Assembly (NCBI RefSeq): GCF_000404225.1
Contig: NC_021353.1
Coordinates: forward strand, 372,001-436,000
Direction: 5' to 3'
DNA: 64,000 nt
Source of the DNA: Candidatus Methanomassiliicoccus intestinalis Issoire-Mx1
GTDB lineage: Archaea; Thermoplasmatota; Thermoplasmata; Methanomassiliicoccales; Methanomassiliicoccaceae
Shown here: one piece after another, positions 34,337 through 46,800 of the stretch
Numbering within the stretch: the stretch's first letter is position 1
How the letters are laid out: the number at the start of each line of letters is the position of its first letter
The notes under the pieces: model-generated
The model's database searches: none
What the model was told of the DNA's origin: nothing
The model's input: the letters and a program-made list of their open reading frames with translations, nothing else
Position numbers and translations under genes: made by a program

Positions 34337-34447
34337 TTCAGCAGCATTTTCCGGCGTGCAGAAATGACCTCCCATATAGGCGACTATTTATATGTTTTCT
34401 CAATTCTTAAAATGAAACTATCCTTTATTTAATATTTAGTGACAGTC

Positions 34448-34859
34448 TATATATAGGATCGGTCTCCAATCAGCATTTTAGACTAGAAAAGGTAATTGAA
34501 GATATTGCGGGTACTCTATCTTCAGATTGCTGTTGCTCTCGCTATCCAGTCTGAGAGTCTGCACAATCTGCTTTAAGCTACCAGCAGAATTGTAGATACC
34601 TGAAGATAAGATCAGATGGACATGCAAAACAAGGGGCAGCGATGATAATGACTCCATTGCAAAACACTCGGTTACGCTGTAAAGCAGAACATGCTCACCA
34701 GACAACTCGCAAGTCTGGGGGGGGGGGGTATGACGTTGTACGTTGTGCCCAAAGGCTAAGTTTATCCATATCCTCTGACCACAACCTGCGGAATACCCTC
34801 AGATTTTTTTCACAAGTACTTTTTAGAGATCATATTGATGTTCATCAGGAGGCTTCTGC
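34448..34859 (+). promoter_or_regulatory. TATA box and about 380-nt structured leader of the giant adhesin
   Basis: TATATATA at 34448-34455 predicts a start near 34478. Between it and the ATG at 34860 are GAAGAT/ATCTTC (14-nt loop), CAATCTGCT/AGCAGAATTG with one bulge, and CCAGAC/GTCTGG (34699-34719) whose last G begins the G12 run. A 73-codon frame (34642-34863) crosses the G-run in frame and stops inside the adhesin start codon region (ATGA), which would allow coupling. AGGAGG lies 7 bases before the adhesin ATG. Confidence 0.5.
34717..34728 (+). repeat. homopolymer of 12 G in the giant-adhesin leader
   Basis: Twelve uninterrupted G, far longer than any other G or C run in the window, 131 bp upstream of the start codon of the 16.5-kb gene. 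Tracts of this length slip readily during replication. Confidence 0.95.
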
Positions 34860-37800
34860 ATGAAACACGGCAGAAGATTGACGGTTCTCCTGACGTTAGC
34901 TGTAGTTTTCATGATGATAATTGTACCAATTTCCTCTTTGTTTGAGGATATTGATCATTCTAAAATTGTCTTGAATGGTGCATCCAATCAGACCGAAGGG
35001 GATGCTGTATCGCCTATATCGATGCCCATCATAGATACTAAAAAAATATCGTATGTGGGAGATGGAGTCGAAACAACAGTCAAAACTGCACTGGATACAA
35101 CGATTGTGCAGATGTTTCCCAGTACGTGTATTCCTCAAGATGGCAAAGTTTTCAACGGCTGGCATGTTTCTGTAATTATTGGTGGTAATCTTGTTAAATT
35201 GTATTATCTAGATAGAGATGCTGATGCGAGTCCAAATGAAAGAGGAGCTTATAAAGCGACATCTGATCCAGATGCTTCTAATTTACTTAAGGATAATTCT
35301 GGTAATCCCATTCAAGTAGAATACCGGATAATGCCTGGAGACGGCATAGTCTTCAGTGAAGCTGAGACAACACTAAAATATAATTCATTAAATGGTGTTT
35401 TGACAATACCATCTTCTGCGACAAGCATCACATTTACTGCGGATTGGGGTACTGCTACAAAAATATCAACCGGTGGTATGGCTGAAGCATATGCACAATT
35501 AAATAACTTTGATCCAGCAACTGGTGACGGTACTTTATTTACAAATATTATTGAGATATCAAAATCATTTACATGGAGTACACCAGGATATAATTCTCAA
35601 AACAGATCTGCTAAAATCACTAGTGCAAACGAGAATTATGTTTTAACTAATGCAACCACGTTAACCGGTGATACTTATTTTGATAATATTAAATTAAAGG
35701 CAGATGATGGTGGAAAATTAACTACCGGTTACCGTTTGATTATGGGTGAGAATGTAGATACAGCCACTAATAATGTATATCCATGGTTCAGTAAAACAAA
35801 TGAAGCTTATGGTGATCTTAATCTAATAAAATATTTCAACATACTTGCTTCTAATAATTCAATCCCATCACATATAGTTGTATTGGGTGGAACTTATGGT
35901 ATTATTTCTGGTGCATCTTTAAATGATAAATCGATTCAAGATTCATACATTTCCATAGGTTCGATTGATAATCTTTCCAATATAGACTTGGCAAGTAATA
36001 GTGGGCCCAGCATTGCATCTGTGCATGGTGGTGATCATGAACATAATATTGATAACTCTAGTGGTGGAAATTCTCACATCGTCATAAATGATGGTACAAT
36101 AATGGAAATAATCGGTGGAAGCCGCCATCTGAATGGAAATTCTACTTCAATTGAAATTAATGGCGGTTATGTAAGTTATATCAACGGAGGTTCCAGAGCA
36201 GGTAAATCTGTAATAGGCAATGGCCATAATGACGCAGTGCAGATTGCAGTAAATGGCGGCACTGTTGACTACTTATTCAGTGGAGCTAAAGATGGAAATA
36301 GTAAAAATTTAGATACGGCTCCTATCTATGGGAATGTAAAAATTCTTGTGTCTGAAGGTAAGATATATGGATTATTTGGCGGCGGTTATGATTTTTTTAC
36401 AAAGTCCAGCCATCCAGGAGTAATCGGTGAAGTAAAAATTATTGTTTCTGGGGGAGAAATTGGACATAATCCAGAAACTTTCAATGTCTGTTTTAAAGAA
36501 TATATTGGAAATTTACCAAGTACTGCCAGTAAATCAGATGACTACTACTCTATAGATCCAGGGATATATGGTGGCGGCTATAGGGGATCAGTAGCCGGAA
36601 CTAAAAACGGCGAATCCTATGAGTCTACTAATATATTCATATACATTGGTGGAAACTCTAGTACTGATCCTAGTATTTATGGTAATGTCTATGGTGGAGG
36701 ATCAGGCGGGACAGACCAATCAAATGGTGGAGATAGAGAAGATACAACTGGCAGCTCATACATTTATGGTAATACTAATATAATCATAAGCAATTCAAAT
36801 ATTTATGGTAATGTCTATGGTGGTGGAAAAGGACTAGCCAACTCTTCATATATTCGAGGTGTAAATAGTCCAGAAATTATTACGGACACCTCTGAGAAGT
36901 ATGATGTAGCCACAGTTTTTGGAAATACAATGGTGCAGGTTCAAGACGGTGCAAATATTACTGGTAATGTATATGGTGGTGGTAAGGGAGTCAGTAGATC
37001 AGTTTTCATACCAGCTACTGATTCTAATGCGACGATCAGTCCTAGTTTTTATGGTTTTACAGAGACTGAAAAAAAGAGTGCAAAATATCAATGGTATCAT
37101 TCAGGTGCATCAACGCTTAATTATCAATCGATTGAGAATGAAACCCATTTTGAATATGCAAACACATCATACGATGAGGGATTTTTGAGATTGGAAGTTA
37201 ACTTAGATGGTGAAGTAATTTACAGTAATCCTGTAAAATGTAATTCTGATTGTAGTGTCTTACTTGGTTCTGGTTTCACTGAAGAAATATGGGATGGTTG
37301 GACTAATGAATTAGATAAAATCGCTCAGGTGCAGGGAACTACAACAGTTAATGTTTTAACTGAAAATAATAAATCACTAACAATTAAAGGCAACGTTTAC
37401 GGCGGAGGCAGTTACAGCGTTGTAAAAGGGGACAGTACTGCAGAGGGCAGTACTGTAGGCAATACAAATGTTACAATTAACGGCGGAACAATCGGCGGCA
37501 GGGTCTTTGGAGGCGGAGAAGGATCAGCATCATTTGAATGCGACTGGGCCGGGAATGTTTCTGAAAGTACAAATGTAAATATTTCGAAAGGAATCATCAA
37601 AGGCAGTGTTTACGGCGGCGGAAACTACGGGTATGTAGGAACTAAAATTGATACAATCGCTCCTCCAACTACTTCCGATGTACCTTCAGCTGAAACTTCA
37701 TTTGCAACTAACATTATAATCTCTGGTGGAGATGATACACAAATCGCCGGCAGCGTATATGGTGGAGGCAGAGGCGATGAGAATGACATCAATAGAACAA

Positions 37801-40800
37801 ATCCCACATCTGATGATAGTAAAACAATCTATAACAGCGTTGTCAAAGGAAATGTTTATGGAGATACTAATGTAGAAATCTCTGGAGGTAAAATTGGATA
37901 TCTTGATAATCCAGCTCTGACAGGTGACTATAACGGATGGTATGACAGCGAGGATGCCGGCAACGTCTTTGGAGGAGGAAAGTTAGGACTTGTTGTAGGG
38001 AAAACAAATGTGAAGATCTCTGGTGGAGAAATTCACAGAAATGTTTTCGGAGGAGGAAAAGGTCTCAGCAAGTCTGTATTTATTGAATTGAATTCGAATG
38101 GTAATGAAATCAATTCAAGACTTTACAATGTGATTGATTTAGATCATAAGACGGCTCTTGAAGAAAACGGATTGAATTTCAGTGTTGTAAAATCATATGA
38201 ATGGCAGGAATCAAATAATCCTAATTCTGGATTTGAAAAAATAGAGAATCATACCGAAAATAGCTTAACTTCACCAACTAACTACAAGAATTATATTCGT
38301 TTGAAAGTAGTTGTTGGAAACGATACTATCGGTACTGAAGACTTTTACAGCAATGTAATTGATACAAGTGATACTGCTAGCAATCTTACTCCTGAATCCT
38401 GGGCCAGATATGACAGGCTGATGATTCAGTTTGGGATAGTTTCTCATGGAACAAACGTGACTGTTTCAGGAGGTGCAATTCACACAAACGTTTACGGAGG
38501 CGGAAGTTACGGTGCTGTCGGAATAATCACAGGTGGTACACCTGAAAGTAATAACACTTATAATTTCACTCATCACATTGAAGGAGGAACTTCTAACGTT
38601 ACTATCACAGGTGGTGAAATCGGTTTAGACTCAATAGGTGTTTATAAGATTCACAAAGATGTCTTGGGAGGCAATGTCTTCGGAGGAGGAATGGGCGAGC
38701 CTGATCTGGTGACATCAGGTTCGATAGGTGATTCAACAAAAATTGTAATCAGCGGTGGGAAAATCAATGGAAACGTTTACGGCGGAGGAGAGAACGGTTT
38801 CGTTGGAAATGTCGACATTGATGTTTCTAAAGATATGTCTCCTATAGAATACACAGATACTGAAACTTCTACTGGAACTGCAGAAGGCTCTAAAACTACT
38901 ACCACTACCTGGTGCTATGGTCTGAGTATACGAGATGATGTAGTTACCAATGGCTCTACAACAATCAACATCTCCGGCGGAACAATCGGTTTAACTGATG
39001 AGACTCTGAATACTTTATTAGGTACTAATGGTGCAGAGCCAACACTATCAACTCTGAAAGAACTGCATGGAAACGTCTTCGGAGGCGGCAAGGGTGCCAA
39101 TGCTACTGTGACTAAAGAAACAAACGTTACAGTCTCCAGTGGACTAATTTACGGTAATGTCTACGGAGGAGGAGACTTCGGATGCGTTGGACAGTTCACA
39201 GGAGCTCAAGGAGTAACTGCCAGTCTGAAAGATGGCTATACGCACGTTGACATCAAAGGCGGAGAGATGAACGGTGTCTACGGCGGAGGCCGTGGATATA
39301 CTGAATTTAATGATATTGCTAAAGATAAGCAGGAAGGAACTGCTCTTACTTCAACTCAGCTTTCTAAATTGATCTTCGGATCAGTCGGTGCATCCTATCA
39401 AGACCCTGGTAATGCTGAATCCACTAATACTGAAACTGTTGCTTCTGGAAATACTGATTCTGCAAAGTTTAACACTAATGTAACAGTAACTGCCGGAACA
39501 ATCAACGGTAATGTCTACGGAGGAGGAGAGTTAGGTTTAGTCTCATATCTTGACGTCCATTCAAACTACGGAGGAGGCAGAACTTCAGTAATTATCGGTG
39601 ACGATACTATCCTTAGTAATGCGCTTACTATCAAAGGCAGCGTATACGGAGGAGGACAGGGAGTTTACACAATCGATTATTCACTGTTCATTCTCGGAGT
39701 CGTCAGTAAAGATACATCAGTTGAAGTGAAAAACGGAACAATCGAAGGCAGCATCTACGGCGGAGGAATGTACGGTCTTGTCGGTACATATCATTCAAAT
39801 GATGACATTAATCCAAGCAACGCTGACAAACTTGTATTTGAAGGAGGACCGACAAAGGTTACTGTCAGCGGCGGTAACATTCATACAAATGTTTACGGCG
39901 GAGGACAGGGCGGAATAAACAATCTCTCAGGTGCTGTCGGGAAAACAGAAGTAAACATTTCAGGAGGACATATCGGACCAGACAGCAGCGGTATGAGTCA
40001 AGGCAATACACCAGACTTCTCAGGCGCTACTGTCACCCCTGGTGGAACATACCCAATTAATGTTGAAGACAACTCGCTGCCTCCGTCTGATCCTAATCAT
40101 TATTCATACATATTTGTTAAAAAATCAATTTCATCTGCTGATGGGACTACAGAAGTTGGTACATTAACCGCAAGAGATGCTTCTGGATCGATTCTCACTT
40201 TAGTTAATGATTCTATCGAAGTCACTGGACTTGACGGTTGGGAAGAGATATATGATGCTTACCGCATTGTTGGCGGCAACTCTGTTATTGTTGAGTTCAC
40301 TGCAGAGAATGGATATCATGTCACTGAGTGGCAGATAATCGGTGTTGGTGCAGATAAGGCAGCTCCAACAGAATCCTCACTGAGATTCGATGCACCAGGT
40401 AACGGAAACGCAGTTGTCGTTGATGCAACGAGTGTATCTAATGAATACACTGTAGCTGTTAAAATCCCAATTCAGTCTGCAGGACAGGATAAACCCGGAT
40501 CTATTAAAGTATACTATCTTTCTGATCTTACAACTGCTCTTAAACCAAGTATTACTGACAATTTCCAATACTATACTGTAGCATATGGAGCAGAACTTGC
40601 CTTCGAGTTTGTTGATGAAAAAGAAGGCAGTATATTCTATGTAGCTAAGTGGATAGTCTCTCCTGCTTACGATTTATTGCAGGCTGAAAACACTTCAGAT
40701 ATTGCGATGATGACTGTTTCAGGCAACACTGCAGTTTATGCCATTCTCGGACCTGCAAGCGGAAACGTCTACGGAGGAGGAGCATACGCTTTAGTCGGCG

Positions 40801-43800
40801 ATGTCACAATTCTTCTGAAAGGAAACCGTCCTGTAATTGACTCTCCAAACAACACTCAGACTGTAGTCAACATCACAGGCGGTGAAATCGGTTCAAGAAA
40901 TGCAGGATCTATCTCAACCGGAAACGTTTACGGAGGAGGTTACGGACCGAGAGCACCAGTAGCAGGTTCTACTCACATCGATATCAGCACTTCTACTGTT
41001 CAGTCAAAAGACATTACTATCTACGGCAACGTCTACGGCGGAGGAGAAATGGGAGCTGTAGGTGTTCCAGTTCACATCTATTATAATAGTACTCATCCAA
41101 CAGATGATACTGATAAAAAAAGCTACGGAGACATTATCGATTATGCTGATCACGTTTACGGTGACGGTTACACATACGATAATACTGGTAATCATGGTGA
41201 ATATGATGCGACAAGCCGCACTGCTAAAATCTCAACAAATATTTCTATTAAACAAGAAGGAAGTCGCACCATAACAATAGGCTCAAAAGATGACGGTAAT
41301 CACTTAGGCAATATTTTCGGCGGAGGACAGGGAGGAGATCTTCCTCAGAATGTAATTGATGACCTTGCTATATTTGACACGACATTTCCGCCGCTTGAAG
41401 GTTATGCAATCTCATACGGTATATCACACATAGATATCTCAGGAATAATAACCTCAGGAGTTACAATTCACGGCAGCGTCTACGGCGGAGGAGAAGGTCT
41501 GCTTAAAGGACAGAAATTAGAGCTGAATAAACCGACTTCTTCTAACTCTGAGAATACTGATTCAGAAACAACGTTTGACTCACGTTCTTCAATATCAGAA
41601 AAATCAATCATCGCCAGTGTCAGATACGGACAGGTTCTCGGAGATGTTGTAGGAACTTTATCTAAAAACACTGAGGGAAACGATCAGATCACAACAGAAG
41701 GCAATGCAGCATATGTGACGATCGGAAAAGACGTAACAGTAACAGATTCTGTCTTCGGCGGAGGAAAGCTGGCAATTCTCGGCGGATTTGAATATATTGA
41801 GAATGGAAATGAAATCACAGGAAAATTCACAGGAAAAGCAACAGTCGTGCACATCTCTGGAAATGTTAACGGAAACGTCTTCGGAGGAGGAGAAGGACAT
41901 GCGAGCGGAGCTGTCTCAGGTTCAGTGAAAGATACTTTAGTGATTATTGACGGCAGTGCGGAAATCGGAGGCAACTTGGAAGTAGTCAGTCCTATCGGGC
42001 TCCCGATCTCCAGCGGAAACGTTTACGGAGGAGGAAGTCTGAGCATCACAGGAAACTTTGAATTCAAGAACCTCTGGGATATGTATCGTCCTGAGGATGT
42101 CGATCCAGTTACAGGGAATTACAACACTTCCCGTACAGATGTAATAATCACAGGCGGAACAATCAAAGGCAGTGTTTACGGCGGAGGATTCTCCCCGATC
42201 GCTACCATCGCAGGTTCCACTCATGTATGGATAGGAGATTATTCAGCAGGAATAGGCACTGGCGGCATTCCTGCAATCATAGAGAAAACAGTCCCTGATA
42301 GCATTGCGGATGATAATCTCATAATCAATGGCAGCGTCTACGGCGGAGGGGAAATGGGCTCTGTCGGTACGACAACACTTCTAAACGGTACAGATGAGAA
42401 TGGGCAGCTGCTTGAAGACTCAGTAGGTCATGTTTCTGCGAATGTCTCAGTATCTTACAAGAGCAATACTATCACGATTGAAGGAGATATCTTCGGCGGA
42501 GGCAAAGGTGTCTTAAACGTACAGGTTACGATCGAGCTCCACAAAGGTGACGGCAGTGGCACTCTGATCAAACGGTCTGTTTTAGGACAGGCAATGGTCA
42601 GAGGCTACACGACAGTAACTATCGAGGGAAATGCCTCAAATTATTCTGACGTGTTTATCAAAGAAAGCGTCTTCGGAGGAGGCAAAGGAGTGCAGAACGA
42701 TGCTTATGCTCTGCACTATGCAAAAGTCTACGGATACACTGTCGTAAATGTTTCATCAGCAACAATCAATGGCAGCGTCTACGGCGGAGGAGAGTTAGGA
42801 ATCATCGGTCAGTTCATTGATAAAGATGTAATCAGTGCTGGTGAATCTACAGAAGTCGGACTTGTTATAGATGGAACATACTATCCTAAAGCAGTCATCA
42901 AATATGTTGAACCAAAAAACGGCCGCTATAATATCTATGCAAATCAGAGTGCTGTAGACAACAATGCAGATCCCCTCAAATCTAATATATTAATCATCAG
43001 CAGAGAATACTGCAGCGATGATCTTACTTCTGCAACTGATGGTACTCATAGCTATGGTGCCAACGCTTACTACGGACGTGGAACTGCAGCAGTTACTGTT
43101 AAAGATTCAAAAATAAGCGGATCAGTCTACGGCGGAGGCAAAGGATTAGAAATCAACGTTTTGTCGGGAGCAGTAGGCAGAGGAACAGTAGTTACAATTG
43201 AAGACACTTCTGATAATAATTCAAGAACAGATATCGAAGGATCAGTCTACGGCGGAGGGGAGTTAGGAATCGTAGGATCGATTATAACACTCATCGTTGG
43301 AGAAGGCACATCTCCTATGGTCAAAGTGACAAATACCTCTCATATCAGCAACATAAATGATTATACGAGTTATGATAAAGGAGGCGTCAAAGACCTTGAC
43401 AAATTCAATGATATTGACACAGTCGTCAATATCAGAGGCGGATTGATTCACGGCAGCGTCTTCGGAGCAGGCAAGGGAGAAGAATGCAATTATGAATTCA
43501 GCAGAGGATCGTCAGGAGGAGACAAAGCAATTGCATATTACAAGCTCTCAGTCTTCGGCAGGACAGAAGTAAACATTTCAAATGGAATCATTTACAAACA
43601 TGTTTATGGAGGCAGTGAGAACGGAGAAGTCGGCAGCCTGACAATTCTCAAAGAAATACGTAAGTTCACTACAAACTACTGGGCCTATGCCAGCACGATT
43701 TCAGGTAAGATAGAAAACGGTGCTCCCAGTGACATTCCTGAAGATGTCAGAGACAATGGATATGGTGACGGCAAGACAGCAGACTTATCAAAATTCAGCT

Positions 43801-46800
43801 CTGCATTCGTCAACATCGTCGGCGGAACAATTCACGGTAATGTCTTCGGAGGAGGATATTTCGGAGCAATTCACGGCAACACTCACGTGCATATCGGCTG
43901 GAATGCGATGATGCCTGATACGATTGATAATAAGGAAGTCAAAGGTGACTGTCATTACTACAATGATTATGATAGCGACTCAGGGTCAGGTGACATCAAA
44001 TACGGTAATCGTCCTCTGCCGTTCGTTGAACGTAACCCAGATGGAACTGTAAAGTATAAGGATCCAACAACCTCGACAAGTCCAAAAGATGCTGTTTCTT
44101 TAGAGAAAGACAAAACAGTTCATGATCTCCTCATCAACGGTACTGTTTATGCAGGAGGAGACAGAGGCGATCCTAGTGCTACTACTGTCAGTTATGACTA
44201 TATCAGCGTTTACGGCACATCACATATTATTCTCAACGGTACAGGCTACAATACAGGTAGCAATCAGCCAGTTGATGAAAATGGAACAGTAATGCATGCA
44301 ATGTATCTGCAGGGCAGCATCTTCGGTTCAGGTAATTCCTGCACTACTTTTTACTCTGACAAAGGTAATTCGCGTTTCATTACAATTACTAATTATAATG
44401 CAGTCAACGAATTGGATAATTACATCATATATTCGATTCAAAGAGCAACAGAAGTCACATTAATTAATTCAAGACTCAGGCTGCCAGGCAGGTCTGACGG
44501 TTCCAACTTAGACAAGACTGCATTGTACTCTCTGAATCACGTAGCAAATCTTACATTGCAGAGCGGCAGCGAGATCATCTTAGACTCAGTCGTGCAGGAT
44601 CTGAGAAGCATTTACAGTAAAGACGGTACAGGTGCTGATACATCCTCAGGCAGCGCACTGAACACAATCAAGCTTAACAACGGTATGACATTAACAATCA
44701 AAACAGAAAAGAATGCAGAGACTGTCGCCTCGCCAGAGAATATCTTAAGCAATAACTCAGAAGAACTCTGGCCTGACAAAAAATTCGGAAAGGTTACCGG
44801 ATACTTCTTCCTTGATCTGAGTGACGCTTCATACTATACATCATACGTGTACGGACATCAAACCTCTGCAGGAGGCTTCGTATATGGAAACACCTTCGGA
44901 AGTCTCAGAAATACTGAGATCACCTATGAGGATTTCACAGATAAAGACAACCTTATAAACAGCTATAGGGTATGGCATCCTGTAGGAGGAGGCCATCTTT
45001 CAGCTTCTTCAACAATTGTAGCCGATAAGAAGGGTAATTCTCAAGGGGGAGTATACATGAACACTGGTAAAGTGGTCATGCCTATGACTGAACAAGGTGC
45101 CAAGTATACTCTCATAGGCTACAATATTTATCCGGCGCAGTCTGCAGGCCTTAGTGATCCCAATCCAAGTCTGTACCTGCTAGGCGAAACTGATTCATTT
45201 GGTAACTTAGATGTTAATAAATCTTTTAAAATAAAAGCTTCACTTGGAGAAGGTTTCGAGGATAACGAGAATTCAGAGATATGGCTCACGAGCGGAGAGA
45301 AATCCTCAATTAGCGATATGGAATTCGAAGCTCTTGGAGGAACGACCCTTCCAGAAATCAATGTAGAATTATATTCTAACGGGGTAACGCAGACAACTAC
45401 AGCGGGTTATGTAGTGCTGCTAATTCAGGAGTCAGTTCCAGTTCTTGGTGCAGATGGCAAACCTGTGCTTGACGATGATAATAATAAACAATACAAACCG
45501 GGAAACGAAATATCAGCAATTATAAACATCGAGACTCAGGCAGACGGATTCGGTGCTACAATAGACAATAAGAATTATACAAACAACATGAATCTCTACG
45601 CCACAAGAGAAGGTATGGATGACTGGAACCTCTCGATTTCAAATAATAATGAAGACAAATATAGATTTAAATTAACAAGTGTAAGCGGTGATAAACATCT
45701 CTTAACTAACTCAGATCCTGCTTCCAAAGACAAATACAAAATTGTTATGGGTTATAAAATTAACAATGATTATTCTCAGGGCTGGGATGGTTTCTCGTTT
45801 AATGATATCATACTCACAAGCGATACTAATAACATCATGCTGGGAGAGACAGACGGCAGATTCAACACCTCATTTAAGTTCACAATTTACAACCTGGTAA
45901 GCGAAGGTGTGATGGATGGATATGCAACTGGAACTATAATTCTGAAGATTTCATATGAGAAAATATCTGCTTCAAGCAAAGCTGATGAACATCCACTATT
46001 GGCTGCCGGTACAGATGTAGCTGCTGATACGGGAACGATTGAAATTATAATTAATTTAGGAGAAAAGAAAGATTGGTACAATGTTGATTTCGTTCCAGCA
46101 CCGAGTGAAAGCGATGCAGGTGTAGGAGCGATAATGACTCAGCAAATTTCATATGGAGGAGTAGCAAAAGAGCCTACGACTCCCACACGGTTAGATGGGA
46201 AATATACCTTCAGCGGTTGGTATCGCGAATATAATTCTGATACAGGTTACTCTAACTATTACTCATTTAGTAAAGATGAAGCGAAGGATAAAATCACAGG
46301 AGATACAACTCTTTATGGTAAATGGGTTTCTAATGTAACTTTCGATAATAATTATGACGGTTCTCCATCTGCTATAGTAATCAGCCTAGATAGCAAAAGC
46401 GGTGCACTTGGAGAAAAGATGTCGTTTGTGCAAGATCCCGTCCGTTCAGGGTATCTATTCAAGGGATGGTATACTGAACAGTATAAGGATTCTGATGAAG
46501 CCGATTCTACTAAACTCTTTAATCAAGATACCCCGATTGATAAGAACACAATAGTTTATGCTAAATGGGATAAGCTAACTTATAATATTAAATTTGATAA
46601 AAATGTTCCAGATGGTGCAATTGATCCAGGAGATATAGGCCTGCCCCAAACCATACCTGTGGCGGGAGATCCGGTCAATCTCGACAAACCCAGTACTATC
46701 GAATTAAAGATAAAAGATTCTACCGATGTGTACACGTTTGTCGGATGGGGCACATCACCTAATGCTCTTACTGGATACACTGGTTCTATAGCTCTATCTA

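Noticed and set aside
34642..34863. 73-codon frame across the G12 run as a real gene
   Set aside because: No recognisable domain and weak start signal; kept only as a possible coupling frame in the leader entry.
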